NCBI GenBank assembly: GCA_947499555.1
Contig: CANMOU010000001.1
Location: 372,001 to 436,000 of the forward strand
Length of the DNA: 64,000 nucleotides
Source of the DNA: an uncultured Roseovarius sp.
GTDB lineage: Bacteria > Pseudomonadota > Alphaproteobacteria > Rhodobacterales > Rhodobacteraceae
Reading direction: 5' to 3'
Both the position numbers and the translations under genes were made by a program. Within the stretch, counting starts at the first letter, position 1. The number at the start of each line of letters is the position of its first letter. Under the pieces are notes generated by a model. It ran no database searches. It saw only the letters and a list, made by a program, of their open reading frames with translations, and had not been told where the DNA came from. Positions 35,433 through 44,543 of this stretch are shown one piece after another.

Positions 35433-36485
35433 CTAGGGGGCGGCGCGCTGAACCATGCCGAACAAATCGCGCGGGTCATCGGGGTCGGCCAGAAGATCAA
35501 GCTCAACAAAAGCACCAGCCTCGCGGATATGGTCGCGCACATAACGAAGCGCCGAGAAGTCCTCGATGGCAAAGCCCACACTGTCAAAAAGCGTAATCTG
35601 GCGATCGCTGGTCCGCCCCTCGGCCTGACCGGTGATGACCTGCCAGAATTCCGTCACCGGGTGGTCATCGGCCATCTGCTGGATCTCGCCTTCAATCCGC
35701 GTCTGTTCCGGAAATTCGACAAAGATATCAGAGCGATGCAGGATGGCTGGGGCGAGCTCGGTCTTGCCGGGGCAATCCCCGCCGATAGCGTTGATATGCA
35801 CCCCTTCGCCGACCATGTTGTCGGTCAGGATCGTGGCATATTGCTTGTCCGCCGTGCAGGTCGTGATGATCTGCGCGCCCTCCATACTGTCCTCCGCGCT
35901 CGCGCAAGACACGACATTGAGCCCCAAGCCCTCAAGATTACGTGCAGCCTTCTCGGTGGCCTTTGGGTCAACATCCCAAAGCCGCACGGTCTTGAGCCCG
36001 CAAAGCGCCTTCATGGCAAGGCTCTGAAACTCTGATTGCGCGCCATTGCCGATCATCGCCATGGTGTCGGCCCCCTTGGGCGCAAGATATTTCGCCACCA
36101 TGGCCGATGTCGCCGCTGTGCGCAGGGCCGTCAGGATCGTCATCTCGGTCAGAAGTACCGGATAACCGGTGTCCACATCCGCCAGAAGACCAAAGGCGGT
36201 GACGGTCTGAAGACCTTCTTTCGTATTCTTGGGGTGGCCGTTGACGTACTTGAAGCCATAGGCCTCTCCATCCGAGGTGGGCATCAGCTCGATCACACCC
36301 ACATCCGAATGGCTGGCCACCCGCGGGGTCTTGTCAAACAGCTCCCAGCGTTTGAAATCGGCTTCGATATACTCGGCGAGGCCTCTCAGCATCGGTTCAA
36401 TGCCGATGTGATGCACCAGCTTCATCATGTGATCGACAGATACAAATGGAACAAGCGCCTTGTCGGAAGGGGAAAGGCTGCTCAT
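35433..36485 (-). CDS. ornithine cyclodeaminase
   Basis: Protein of 350 residues of the OCD/mu-crystallin family. YPVLLTEMTILTALRTAATS contains the substrate-binding arginine, AMIGNGAQSEFQSLAM is the NAD-binding Rossmann loop, and HINAIGGDCPGKTELAP carries the catalytic Asp. It converts ornithine to proline with release of ammonia. Start overlaps the arginase stop by one base. Together arginase and OCD turn arginine into proline and urea. Confidence 0.93.
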   Translation of the reverse strand: MSSLSPSDKALVPFVSVDHMMKLVHHIGIEPMLRGLAEYIEADFKRWELFDKTPRVASHSDVGVIELMPTSDGEAYGFKYVNGHPKNTKEGLQTVTAFGLLADVDTGYPVLLTEMTILTALRTAATSAMVAKYLAPKGADTMAMIGNGAQSEFQSLAMKALCGLKTVRLWDVDPKATEKAARNLEGLGLNVVSCASAEDSMEGAQIITTCTADKQYATILTDNMVGEGVHINAIGGDCPGKTELAPAILHRSDIFVEFPEQTRIEGEIQQMADDHPVTEFWQVITGQAEGRTSDRQITLFDSVGFAIEDFSALRYVRDHIREAGAFVELDLLADPDDPRDLFGMVQRAAP

Positions 36486-37411
36486 CAGAACACTCCCGTC
36501 GGGCGGTCAAAGACGCGGCGGCCAAGAGCCGAGGCGGCCAGATCGACCATCACCTGCGCGGTGCGGCCACGTTCATCAAGATGTGGGTTGAGTTCCACAA
36601 GATCGAGCGAGGTCATCAGCCCGCTGTCACAGATCATTTCCATCACCAGATGCGCTTCACGAATGGTCGCGCCGCCCGGAACGGTGGTGCCCACTGCAGG
36701 CGCGTAGGTCGGGTCAAGAAAGTCCACGTCGAGCGAGACATGCAACGCCCCGCCTGCGCGCGCAACATCATCAAGGAATGCCGCCAAGGGCCGGGCAATG
36801 CCCTTTTCATCAATCGTGCGCATATCGTGGCACAGCGCATCGGTGCCTTGCAGGAACTCACGCTCTTCGGGATCGACGGACCGCAGGCCCAGAAAGCAGA
36901 TATTGGCAAAGGGCACCGGGTTTCTGACTTCGGGAAACCCGTCAAAGCCCGCGCGGCCGCTGGCATAGCCCAGAGGCGTGCCATGCATGTTGCCCGAGGC
37001 GGTGGTGTGAGGCGTGTGGAAATCCGTATGCGCATCAAGCCAGAGCACGAATTGCGCCTGGTTTGATTTGGCCGCGTGGTTGGCCGCGCCAACAACCGTG
37101 CCCAGTGACAAGCTGTGATCGCCACCAAGAAACACCGGCAGGCCTTCGGGCATGGCGCGCTCGGCTGCGTCGATCAGCGTTTGTGTCCAGCCAATAGTCA
37201 GCGCCGGTTCAAACAGGTGATCCGGCAGGCTGGCCGGCACCTCAGCGGGTGCGGCCGAAAGATTGCCCCAGTCCTGCACATCCAGGCTCAGATCGCGCAA
37301 CGCGTCGCCCAGCCCGGCCACACGGTAGGCATCTGGCCCCATCAGGCATCCAGGTCTTTTCTTACCACTGTCGACAGGCGCGCCAATCAGAATACAGCTC
37401 TTGCCACTCAT
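36485..37411 (-). CDS. arginase
   Basis: Protein of 308 residues of the ureohydrolase family. All manganese-binding blocks are present: GGDHSLSLGT, LWLDAHTDFHT-type segment and SLDVDFLDP. GNMHGTPLGY and the VPGGATIREAHLVM-like C-terminal block point to arginase rather than agmatinase. It hydrolyses arginine to ornithine and urea. First gene of a two-gene operon with OCD, divergent from an Lrp-type regulator that probably responds to arginine or ornithine (inference). Confidence 0.93.
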   Translation of the reverse strand: MSGKSCILIGAPVDSGKKRPGCLMGPDAYRVAGLGDALRDLSLDVQDWGNLSAAPAEVPASLPDHLFEPALTIGWTQTLIDAAERAMPEGLPVFLGGDHSLSLGTVVGAANHAAKSNQAQFVLWLDAHTDFHTPHTTASGNMHGTPLGYASGRAGFDGFPEVRNPVPFANICFLGLRSVDPEEREFLQGTDALCHDMRTIDEKGIARPLAAFLDDVARAGGALHVSLDVDFLDPTYAPAVGTTVPGGATIREAHLVMEMICDSGLMTSLDLVELNPHLDERGRTAQVMVDLAASALGRRVFDRPTGVF

Positions 37412-37447
37412 CGGTGATATCTCCTTCGTCTTGTGGCCAAAATGATT

Positions 37448-37480
37448 GCGAAATGGGGTATTGTGAAGGTGCCATTTTGC
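37448..37480. promoter_or_regulatory. inverted repeat, probable Lrp-type operator
   Basis: GCGAAATGG and CCATTTTGC (one mismatch) enclose 15 bases in the divergent promoter region of arginase and the Lrp-family gene. AT-rich spaced dyads in this position are typical of Lrp/AsnC autoregulatory sites. Confidence 0.5.
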
Positions 37481-37526
37481 GCTAAACGGAACCCGATCTC
37501 ACGGTTCGAAAGGCGAAAGTGTCAAA

Positions 37527-37955
37527 ATGGATGAAAAGGATCGGCAACTTCTCTCCGCTCTGCGGCACGATGCCCGGGCGTCTTTGTCCGAATTGGCCGG
37601 ACTATTGGGCGTCTCGCGCACAACCGTCCGCGCGCGGATAGACCGGCTCAAAGCGCGCGGTGATATCATCGGCTTTACTGTGCAGGTGCGTGGCGATGCG
37701 CATCGCGACGCTGTGCGAGGTCTCATGATGCTGGGGATCGAGGGCAGGGGGGCAGACCGGATCGTGCGCCACATTAGCGGAATAAGCGCGGTGCGCGCCG
37801 TGCATTCCACCAATGGCCGCTGGGATCTGATCGCTGAGATTGGCACCCGCACCTTGGAGGAGTTTGACGATGTGCTCTCGGTTATCCGCCGGATCGAAGG
37901 GGTCGCGACATCCGAGACGAACCTGCTCTTGAACACCAAGAAACAGGCCGGATAG
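37527..37955 (+). CDS. Lrp/AsnC family transcriptional regulator
   Basis: Protein of 142 residues. N-terminal HTH: MDEKDRQLLSALRHDARASL followed by LAGLLGVSRTTVRARIDRLK. C-terminal RAM domain: GLMMLGIEGRGADRIVRHI, VRAVHSTNGRWDLIAEIGT. It is divergent from the arginase-OCD operon, where Lrp-type activators such as the ornithine- or arginine-responsive ones are common. Coinducer not determined. Confidence 0.93.
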   Translation: MDEKDRQLLSALRHDARASLSELAGLLGVSRTTVRARIDRLKARGDIIGFTVQVRGDAHRDAVRGLMMLGIEGRGADRIVRHISGISAVRAVHSTNGRWDLIAEIGTRTLEEFDDVLSVIRRIEGVATSETNLLLNTKKQAG

Positions 37956-37961
37956 GATGGC

Positions 37962-38423
37962 TTAGCTGTGGCGGATCGCCTGCAACCAAAGACCAGCAAG
38001 GACGAGGGCCGCGATCATGTTCCAGCTTGCCATCGAAAGCCCCAGCATGGACCAGGCCACCTCGTCGCATCGCACCAGCGGCGCGGCCAGGATCTGATCC
38101 ATAAGCTCTTGCGCCGAAAGCCCTTCGGTGCCCTGCGCTGAGCATGTGGCGGGGCCTTCCCACCAACCCTTTTCGACACCGGTATGATAGGCCCCGATCG
38201 CCGCCGTGCCGAGCGCCGCAATCATGCCAAGCAGCGGCAACAGAATGCCGGGCACAAAAAGCGCCAGCGCGCCCACGCCCATCGCCACCCCATGCGGCCA
38301 GCGCTGCCAGAGGCAAAGCTTGCAAGGTGCCAGCCCACCAAGATGTTGAAAGGCAAAAGCGGCAATCAGCAAGGCGGCGGAACCGCCTGCGGCCAGAAAG
38401 ATGTATCGATTGCGCAGGCTCAT
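37962..38423 (-). CDS. dsbB: disulfide bond formation protein B
   Basis: Protein of 153 residues with four membrane segments. The quinone-linked CxxC pair lies in APCKLCLWQRWPHG after helix 1, and the second periplasmic pair is in the loop CSAQGTEGLSAQELMDQILA through VRCDEV. It reoxidises DsbA and passes electrons to quinone. ATG at 38423 overlaps the YqaA stop (ATGA), so the two genes are coupled; a long in-frame upstream extension belongs to the YqaA gene read in another frame. Confidence 0.93.
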   Translation of the reverse strand: MSLRNRYIFLAAGGSAALLIAAFAFQHLGGLAPCKLCLWQRWPHGVAMGVGALALFVPGILLPLLGMIAALGTAAIGAYHTGVEKGWWEGPATCSAQGTEGLSAQELMDQILAAPLVRCDEVAWSMLGLSMASWNMIAALVLAGLWLQAIRHS

Positions 38424-38998
38424 AGGAACTTCAACACGTAAAAGCCGCCGAAAAGCAGCACGACAAAAAGAATGGTCATCAGCCCAAGCCGCTTTTCGAT
38501 GAAGTCGCGGATCGGTGCCCCGAATTTCCACAACAGGTATGCCACCAGATAGAACCGCAGGCCGCGCGCCAGGATCGACGTCGCGATAAAGGTAAAGAGA
38601 GGCATGCCGGTCCAGCCCGACATGATGGTGATAACCTTGTAGGGAAAGGGCGTGACGCCCGCAGTCAAAACCGCCCAAAAGCCCAGATCATTGAATTTCT
38701 CGCTGAAGGCATCCATGGCCTCACCCTTGCCAAGCGCCTCGAGGATCGGCAGGCCAAGCTGCTCATAGGCGAAGGCCCCGATGGCATAACCCAAAAGGCC
38801 GCCCAGAACCGAGCTGACAAGAGCGACGCTTGCGATCAGCCAGGCCCGCGAGGGGCGGGCGATGATCATCGGGATCATCAGAACATCGGGTGGGATCGGA
38901 AAGACCGAGCTTTCGACGAACGCGACCACCGCCAGCACCCAAAGCGCACGCGGATGATCGGCCAGTGAGATAACCCAATCGTAAAGACGTCGCAGCAT
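38420..38998 (-). CDS. YqaA family membrane protein (DedA/VTT superfamily)
   Basis: Protein of 192 residues with about five hydrophobic segments. FVESSVFPIPPDVLMIPMII is the signature re-entrant region of the VTT/DedA superfamily, followed by VLGGLLGYAIGAFAYEQLG and AVLTAGVTPFPYKVITIMSG. Members are thought to be lipid scramblases or transporters that affect envelope homeostasis. Translationally coupled with dsbB downstream. Confidence 0.92.
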   Translation of the reverse strand: MLRRLYDWVISLADHPRALWVLAVVAFVESSVFPIPPDVLMIPMIIARPSRAWLIASVALVSSVLGGLLGYAIGAFAYEQLGLPILEALGKGEAMDAFSEKFNDLGFWAVLTAGVTPFPYKVITIMSGWTGMPLFTFIATSILARGLRFYLVAYLLWKFGAPIRDFIEKRLGLMTILFVVLLFGGFYVLKFL

Positions 38999-39127
38999 AT
39001 TCTGCCCTTGTTCACCTCAATGCCTGCGAATGATCACGCGGGTCCCTCGTGGTCAAGTGCAAAGACGGGAATTGGCGCGGTTATGCTCTGGACGTGCCCG
39101 CGCGCTTTGGCTACATGTCTGTCGCGT

Positions 39128-39213
39128 GCCCAAGTGGCGGAATGGTAGACGCAGGGGATTCAAAATCCCCCGCCTTCACGGGCGTGAGAGTTCGAGTCTC
39201 TCCTTGGGCACCA
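39128..39213 (+). tRNA. tRNA-Leu (anticodon CAA)
   Basis: 86-base class II tRNA with encoded CCA. Acceptor GCCCAAG pairs with CTTGGGC, anticodon stem GGGGA/TCCCC encloses TTCAAAA with anticodon CAA at 39161-39163, a long variable arm (CGCCTTCACGGGCGTGA) follows, and the T loop is GTTCGAGTC. Confidence 0.97.
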
Positions 39214-39447
39214 AGAAACCATCCTCCTTTTCTGATCATTGTTCACCGTGGCGCGGGCAGAGCGGAGCGATTTTTTCCGCTTTCGATACAGTATGTCGAA
39301 ACGCCGCCGTCTGTTTCCGAAACAGCATCAAGAAAGCCGGGTAAATGGCGGAAATAAGGCAATTTCACTGGATTTCCTTTGGCTCGCGCACGTACCCGGT
39401 CTATGCAGGAAGGGTGTGTGTAACGTTAATTATTTGGGGATGAACTC

Positions 39448-40080
39448 GTGTTCAAAACACTCAAGCTTGCCGCCGCCCTGGTTCTGGGGCTGTCGGCAAC
39501 CTCTGCAAGTGCAGCAACTTTCACCTATGACCTGTTTGACCATCCCGATGGCGCGCTGAGCGCTTTCGACTATGGCCTGCGTCTGGACTACTACGAACGG
39601 ATTTTCTCTTTCGAGAATGGCGGCGATGCGCAGTTGGTCTATAACGACGCCGATCGCACCGCGACCATTTCGGGAACCATGCGCGAAAGCCTGGGGAACG
39701 GTCTATTTGGCGAGTTGTGGTCGATTGTCTATTCCTTGACCGGTCTGACCGATCTTGGAGGTGGCGCCTTCCGCAGCGAAACCAGCTCTGGCTCGGGCAG
39801 CATTTCGCTGGGCATGACGTCGCTCTTGCTGGGGACCAAATCGAACGGGTCTTACTACTTTGAACTGGATGATGACGGATACCGCCTTGGCGGCCATGCC
39901 GGCTTTTCAAGCGATACCTTCGTGGGTCGCGGTTGGGTCGATCCCTATCCGAATCTTGGTGGCGCAAACGACTTCCTCTTTGTCGCCGAGCTTGCACCTG
40001 TCCCGCTGCCAGCAGGGGCCTGGCTGCTCCTGTCGGGGATCCTGGGGTTCGGCGTCATGAAGCGCAGACAGCGCGGCTAG
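39448..40080 (+). CDS. VPLPA-CTERM sorted exported protein
   Basis: Protein of 210 residues. A signal peptide (ALVLGLSATSASA) is followed by a beta-rich body of low complexity in charge (SGSGSISLGMTSLLLGT) and a C-terminal sorting signal: VPLPAGAWLLLSGILGFGVM then KRRQRG. The VPLPA motif, hydrophobic span and basic tail define the VPLPA-CTERM class processed by a dedicated exosortase. No exosortase is in this window, so it must be elsewhere. The body is of unknown function; such proteins are linked to extracellular polymer. GTG start follows GGGGATGA. Confidence 0.88.
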   Translation: MFKTLKLAAALVLGLSATSASAATFTYDLFDHPDGALSAFDYGLRLDYYERIFSFENGGDAQLVYNDADRTATISGTMRESLGNGLFGELWSIVYSLTGLTDLGGGAFRSETSSGSGSISLGMTSLLLGTKSNGSYYFELDDDGYRLGGHAGFSSDTFVGRGWVDPYPNLGGANDFLFVAELAPVPLPAGAWLLLSGILGFGVMKRRQRG

Positions 40081-40103
40081 GACCAAAATCCAAAAACCAG
40101 AAG

Positions 40104-40138
40104 AGCGCGCCACCACCGGTTTGGCGCGCTTTTTCTTT
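40104..40138 (+). terminator. intrinsic terminator after the VPLPA-CTERM gene
   Basis: AGCGCGCCA and TGGCGCGCT enclose 9 bases and are followed by TTTTCTTT. It lies 24 bases after the stop at 40080. Confidence 0.92.
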
Positions 40139-40200
40139 GTGCCGCGACCATGTATGCTTGGCAGAATGTAGAAGGTCTTGCCGGGGGTCGAGGACAGATT

Positions 40201-40578
40201 ATGAGAATAACCGCTCTTGCCTTGATCGCTGCGATATCCGCGCTGCATTTCTACATCGCATGGTTCGAGATCTTCGCGTGGGAAACCCGCGGTCCGAAAG
40301 TCTTTACCGACTTTCCGGTCGAGCTTTTCCCGCAGACAACTGAGTTGGCAGCAAATCAGGGACTCTATAACGCCTTCCTGGCTGTCGGATTGGCGTGGTC
40401 GCTTTTCATCGCTGACCGACGCTGGCAGGTCAATGTCGCCACCTGTTTCCTGCTTTTCGTGGCTGTCGCGGGCATCTTCGGCGCGGCAACGGCGGCTGTG
40501 AAAATCCTGTTTGTTCAGACTGTGCCCGCCGTCGTGGCGCTGGTGCTATTGAGATTGGGAGGACAACGGGCGGACTAG
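40201..40578 (+). CDS. DUF1304 membrane protein
   Basis: Protein of 125 residues with four membrane segments. LHFYIAWFEIFAW at the start and TELAANQGLYNAFLAVGLAW in the second helix are the DUF1304 signature. Function of the family is unknown. ATG at 40201 is chosen because the first helix starts there and GAGG lies upstream; an ATG 51 bases earlier would only add a hydrophilic tail. Confidence 0.88.
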   Translation: MRITALALIAAISALHFYIAWFEIFAWETRGPKVFTDFPVELFPQTTELAANQGLYNAFLAVGLAWSLFIADRRWQVNVATCFLLFVAVAGIFGAATAAVKILFVQTVPAVVALVLLRLGGQRAD

Positions 40579-40623
40579 CTGGCAAGCGGGACCGTCCGAT
40601 AGCGTCACACCAGAAGATCGCCG

Positions 40624-41907
40624 CTAATTCCTGACCCCTCCAACCCAAACTGCCTTCACGGCCCGGTCATCTCCCATCATGATCGTTGGGAAAATGGCTT
40701 CCCAGATATCCTCTGCCCGCGCGTGGCGCTGCGCGATATCGGGGGTCGAGGCCAGATCGATGGCCACCAGATCTGCTTCCATGCCCCGCGCGATGCGCCC
40801 GATCTTATCGCCCATATGCAAAGCCTGCGCCGAGCCTGCCGTGGCCAGCCACCAAAGCTGCGCGGGATGCAGGGCAGTGCCGGAAAGCTGGGCAATCTCA
40901 TAGGCCGCAGCCATGGCGCGCAGCATCGAAAAGGACGACCCGCCGCCAGTATCGGTGGCGAGGCCCAGGTTGATCCCGTCCGCCACCCGGGCGGCCAGAT
41001 CGAAAAGGCCAGACCCGATGAAAGTGTTGGAGGTGGGACAATGGATGACGGAGGCGCCCAGCGCGGCCAGCCGCGCGCGCTCTCGCGGCGTCAGATGAAT
41101 GGCATGCCCATAAAGGCCCCGCGCGCCCAGAAGACCATGCCGCTCATAGGTGTCCAGGTAATCCCGCGCCAGCGGGAAGAGCTCGGAGGCTTTGCGAATT
41201 TCCTCTTTTTGCTCAGAGAGATGGGTTTGCATCAGGCAATTCGGCTCTTCGCCCCAAAGCACGCCCAGAGCGTCAAGTTGATCGGGTGTCGATGTGAGCG
41301 AAAAGCGCGGTGTGATGGCATAGCTCAGCCTGTCTTGTCCGTGCCAACGTGCGATCAGCGCCTTGCTGTCGTCATAGGCCGATTGTGCGGTATCACACAG
41401 GCCCGCTGGCGCGCCGCGATCCATGCAGGTTTTGCCCGCCACAGCCCGTAACCCGCGCTGCTGCGCCTCGGCGAAAAAGGCGTCGACGCTAGCCGCGTGG
41501 CTGGTGCAGAAGCTTGCCACCGTCGTGGTGCCATGGCTGAGCGTAAGATCGAGATACCGTGCCGCAATCTTGCGGGCGTAGTCCGGGTCGTGAAACCGCA
41601 TCTCTTCCGGAAAAGTATAGGTCTCCAACCAGTCAAGAAGCCGCTTGCCCCAGCTCGCGATGATCGCCGTTTGCGGATAATGCGCATGCGCATCCACAAA
41701 TCCCGGTGAAATGAGATGCCCGTCAAAGCCATGTATCTCGGCTTCGGGGGCGGCTTTGCGCAAGGTGCCCAATGCGCCAACCTGCACCACCACGCCATCA
41801 GAAATGAGCACGGCCTCTTCAATGCGCGCAACAGTTTCGGCATCCGCCTCAAATGGTGAGCCTTCAAAACAAAGCACATGCCCTGTGATGATTTGTGCGC
41901 CTGACAT
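40624..41907 (-). CDS. guaD: guanine deaminase
   Basis: Protein of 427 residues of the amidohydrolase superfamily. Metal ligands are in FVDAHAHYPQTAII; SHGTTTVASFCTSHAASVDA and MDRGAP-type TCMDRGAPAGL are typical of GuaD; THLSEQKEEI and HAIHLTPRERARL supply the later histidines; ATDTGGGSSFSMLR carries the final Asp. It converts guanine to xanthine, which could feed the Gpt salvage enzyme or purine breakdown. ATG at 41907 gives the family N-terminus. Confidence 0.93.
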   Translation of the reverse strand: MSGAQIITGHVLCFEGSPFEADAETVARIEEAVLISDGVVVQVGALGTLRKAAPEAEIHGFDGHLISPGFVDAHAHYPQTAIIASWGKRLLDWLETYTFPEEMRFHDPDYARKIAARYLDLTLSHGTTTVASFCTSHAASVDAFFAEAQQRGLRAVAGKTCMDRGAPAGLCDTAQSAYDDSKALIARWHGQDRLSYAITPRFSLTSTPDQLDALGVLWGEEPNCLMQTHLSEQKEEIRKASELFPLARDYLDTYERHGLLGARGLYGHAIHLTPRERARLAALGASVIHCPTSNTFIGSGLFDLAARVADGINLGLATDTGGGSSFSMLRAMAAAYEIAQLSGTALHPAQLWWLATAGSAQALHMGDKIGRIARGMEADLVAIDLASTPDIAQRHARAEDIWEAIFPTIMMGDDRAVKAVWVGGVRN

Positions 41908-42032
41908 GGCTCTGCGTCCCGTCCTGTTCAGAGCAAAGGATAGGCGGATGGCGAAACGCCGTAAATGCAAGACTTGGCGTTGTTTTCCACGCAGGCGTTG
42001 CGTACAACACCGGCAAGAGAGAAGGGGCGCGC

Positions 42033-43427
42033 ATGGCCGAAGAGCTTGAGCATATCGAAGAGACGCCCGAGCGCGAAGAGGATGCCTATGTCCTTGATCG
42101 TCAGGCCGTGGCGCGCATCATGCATGCGGTCGACAACGATGATCAGGCGGCGCTTTGGGAAGAGCTTGAGCCGCTCCACCCGGCCGACATTGCCGACCTT
42201 CTCGAACAGATCAGCGCCTTTGACCGCCGCCGCCTGATTGGGCTTTACGGCCATGAGTTTGACGGTGACGTGCTCACCGAGCTGGATGAAAGCATCCGCG
42301 AAGAGGTGATTTCGATCCTGCGTCCAGAGGTTCTGGCCGAAGCGGTACGCGATCTGGAATCCGACGATGTGGTCGATCTTGTCGAGGACCTCGAAGAGGA
42401 TCAGGCCGCCGCCATCCTTGAGGTTCTGGAGGACAGTGACAGGACGCTCGTTGAGCAATCGCTGACCTATCCGGAATATTCCGCCGGCCGTCTGATGCAG
42501 CGCGAGGTGGTCATGGCGCCCGAACACTGGAATGTTGGGGAAGCGATTGATTTCATTCGCAATCAGGATGATCTGCCGGATCAGTTTTACCACGTCACAC
42601 TGGTGGACCCGCGCCTCAAACCGGTGGGCAATGTCACCTTGGGCCGCCTCATGGCCTCGCGCCGTGAAGTATTGTTGAGCTCAATCGTCGAAGAAACTTT
42701 CCACGTCATCCCCGTGACACAGGATGAAGCCGATGTGGCCTACGCGTTCAACCAATATCACCTGATCTCGGCCCCGGTCGTGGATGATAACGAGCGCCTT
42801 GTCGGGGTCATCACCATCGACGATGCGATGGCCGTTCTGGATGAAGAGCATGAAGAGGACATCCTGCGCTTGGCTGGCGTCGGCGAGGAAAGCAGCCTTT
42901 CCGACCGCGTGGTCGAAACCACCAAGCGGCGGTTTCCATGGCTTGCCGTCAATCTGGTGACAGCCATTCTGGCCTCACTGGTCATCGCCCAGTTCGAAGA
43001 TGCGATTGCCCAGATCGTCGCCTTGGCTGTTCTCATGCCCATCGTGGCGTCCATGGGCGGCAATGCCGGCACGCAAAGCCTGACCGTGGCGGTGCGCGCG
43101 ATTGCCACCAAGGACCTCACTGGCTCAAACGTCTGGCGGTTCATCCGCCGCGAGGTTCTGGTGGGTCTGGTCAATGGCATCATCTTTGCCGTGGTCATGG
43201 GGATCGTGGGCGTCCTTTGGTTTGGCGGCCCGGAAATTGGCTATGTCATTGGCGCGGCGATGGTCATCAACCTTGTCATGGCCGGGCTGGCGGGCACGGT
43301 GATCCCCGTCATGCTGGACCGTCTGGGCATTGACCCGGCGCTGGCCTCGGGCGCGTTTGTAACCACGGTCACGGATGTGGTGGGCTTCTTTGCCTTTCTC
43401 GGCCTGGCCGCGTTGGTGCTTTTGTGA
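42033..43427 (+). CDS. mgtE: magnesium transporter MgtE
   Basis: Protein of 464 residues with the complete MgtE plan: acidic N-domain (about 30-140; LHPADIADLLEQISAFDRRR), two CBS domains (about 150-270; SAPVVDDNERLVGVITIDDA) and a five-helix channel (about 300-464) with MGGNAGTQSLTVAVRAIAT and the conserved Mg-coordinating P-loop region. The cytoplasmic domains gate the channel by sensing Mg. ATG at 42033 follows GAAGGGG. The gene that follows overlaps it by 4 bases. Confidence 0.95.
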   Translation: MAEELEHIEETPEREEDAYVLDRQAVARIMHAVDNDDQAALWEELEPLHPADIADLLEQISAFDRRRLIGLYGHEFDGDVLTELDESIREEVISILRPEVLAEAVRDLESDDVVDLVEDLEEDQAAAILEVLEDSDRTLVEQSLTYPEYSAGRLMQREVVMAPEHWNVGEAIDFIRNQDDLPDQFYHVTLVDPRLKPVGNVTLGRLMASRREVLLSSIVEETFHVIPVTQDEADVAYAFNQYHLISAPVVDDNERLVGVITIDDAMAVLDEEHEEDILRLAGVGEESSLSDRVVETTKRRFPWLAVNLVTAILASLVIAQFEDAIAQIVALAVLMPIVASMGGNAGTQSLTVAVRAIATKDLTGSNVWRFIRREVLVGLVNGIIFAVVMGIVGVLWFGGPEIGYVIGAAMVINLVMAGLAGTVIPVMLDRLGIDPALASGAFVTTVTDVVGFFAFLGLAALVLL

Positions 43428-43990
43428 GCGATCTGGCAATGATCAAGGCCGAGGCGCGCAAGGCCGCCTTCGCGCGGCGCAAGGCGGCCCATGAAGCGGC
43501 ACATCCCGGGGCGGCGGGCGTGTTGTCGCAAGTGCTGGCAGGATATCGCGCTGTGCCGCTTGCTGGCTACATGCCGATCCGAACCGAGATCGATCCGCGC
43601 CCGGCCATGGCAGAAGCAAGCGCCCATGGGCTTGTGGGCGTGCCGGTCATCGAGGCGGAAGGCAAGCCGCTGCATTTCTCGCGGTGGGAACCGGATGGCC
43701 CGATGAAAGACGGACCTTTCGGGGCGCAAATTCCGGAAGTTGACGATTTTTTCGAACCCGAAATCCTGATTGTGCCGCTGGTGGCGTTTGACAGGGCGGG
43801 CGGACGGCTGGGCTATGGCGGTGGGTTTTATGACCGCACGTTAGAGCTTTTGCGCTCAAAACGCGCAACACTTGCCATCGGCTTTGCCTATGCGGCGCAA
43901 GAGGCAGAAAACCTGCCGCTTGAACCAACAGATCAGCCGCTCAACTTGGTGGTGACAGAGGCGGAGGTGATCGAATTTGGCCCAACATGA
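43424..43990 (+). CDS. 5-formyltetrahydrofolate cyclo-ligase
   Basis: Protein of 188 residues. PLAGYMPIRTEIDPRPAM, ILIVPLVAFDRAGGRLGYGG and GGFYDRTLELLRSKRATLAI are the diagnostic blocks, with the ATP-binding glycine-rich loop GYGGGFYDR. It converts 5-formyl-THF to 5,10-methenyl-THF with ATP. The GTG start overlaps the mgtE stop (GTGA), which implies coupled translation, though the two functions are not obviously related. Confidence 0.93.
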   Translation: MSDLAMIKAEARKAAFARRKAAHEAAHPGAAGVLSQVLAGYRAVPLAGYMPIRTEIDPRPAMAEASAHGLVGVPVIEAEGKPLHFSRWEPDGPMKDGPFGAQIPEVDDFFEPEILIVPLVAFDRAGGRLGYGGGFYDRTLELLRSKRATLAIGFAYAAQEAENLPLEPTDQPLNLVVTEAEVIEFGPT

Positions 43991-44465
43991 TTACACAGCG
44001 CGCGTCACTTGGACAGGCAATCGCGGGCAGGGCACGTCAAGCTATCGCGCCTATGACCGGACCTGGAATATCGAGACGCCCGGAAAACCCGTGGTGCATT
44101 GCTCGAACGACCCGCTTCTGGGAGGGGACCCCACGCTGCACAATCCCGAAGACCTTTTGATCGCCGCGCTCAGCGCCTGTCACATGCTGTGGTATCTGCA
44201 TCTGGCCAGCAATGCGGGCATCGCGGTGCAGGCCTACGCCGATGATCCCCTCGCCATTGGTGAGACCGACAAGACCGGCGCGAGCCGGTTTCTCAGCGCG
44301 ACATTGCGCCCTGTAATCACCGTACCCGAGGGCACCGACCTGACCATTGCAGACGCCATCCATCATGAGATCCACAAGACCTGTTTCATCGCGCGGTCGG
44401 TGAATTTCCCCGTAGGATACGCGGCCCGGTACGAGGTTTCCGCGCTAACGCCTTTGGAGAAATAG
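43977..44465 (+). CDS. OsmC family protein
   Basis: Protein of 162 residues of the OsmC/Ohr superfamily: HDYTARVTWTGNRGQGTSSY, LLGGDPTLHNPEDLLIAALS, ACHMLWYLHLASNAGI with the first redox cysteine, and HKTCFIARSVNFPV with the second. It is expected to reduce organic peroxides by thiols. It uses TTG at 43977 as start: the strong GGAGGTGA lies 9 bases upstream and MAQHDYTA is the normal N-terminus, and no ATG or GTG is available. The gene overlaps its neighbour by 14 bases. Confidence 0.88.
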   Translation: MAQHDYTARVTWTGNRGQGTSSYRAYDRTWNIETPGKPVVHCSNDPLLGGDPTLHNPEDLLIAALSACHMLWYLHLASNAGIAVQAYADDPLAIGETDKTGASRFLSATLRPVITVPEGTDLTIADAIHHEIHKTCFIARSVNFPVGYAARYEVSALTPLEK

Positions 44466-44543
44466 ATAAAATGCGTTCTGTGCCATAATATTGCTCTAAA
44501 TCCGTGGCAAGTTGGCCCATCGAGAAAACGAGAAGGCAGAGCA

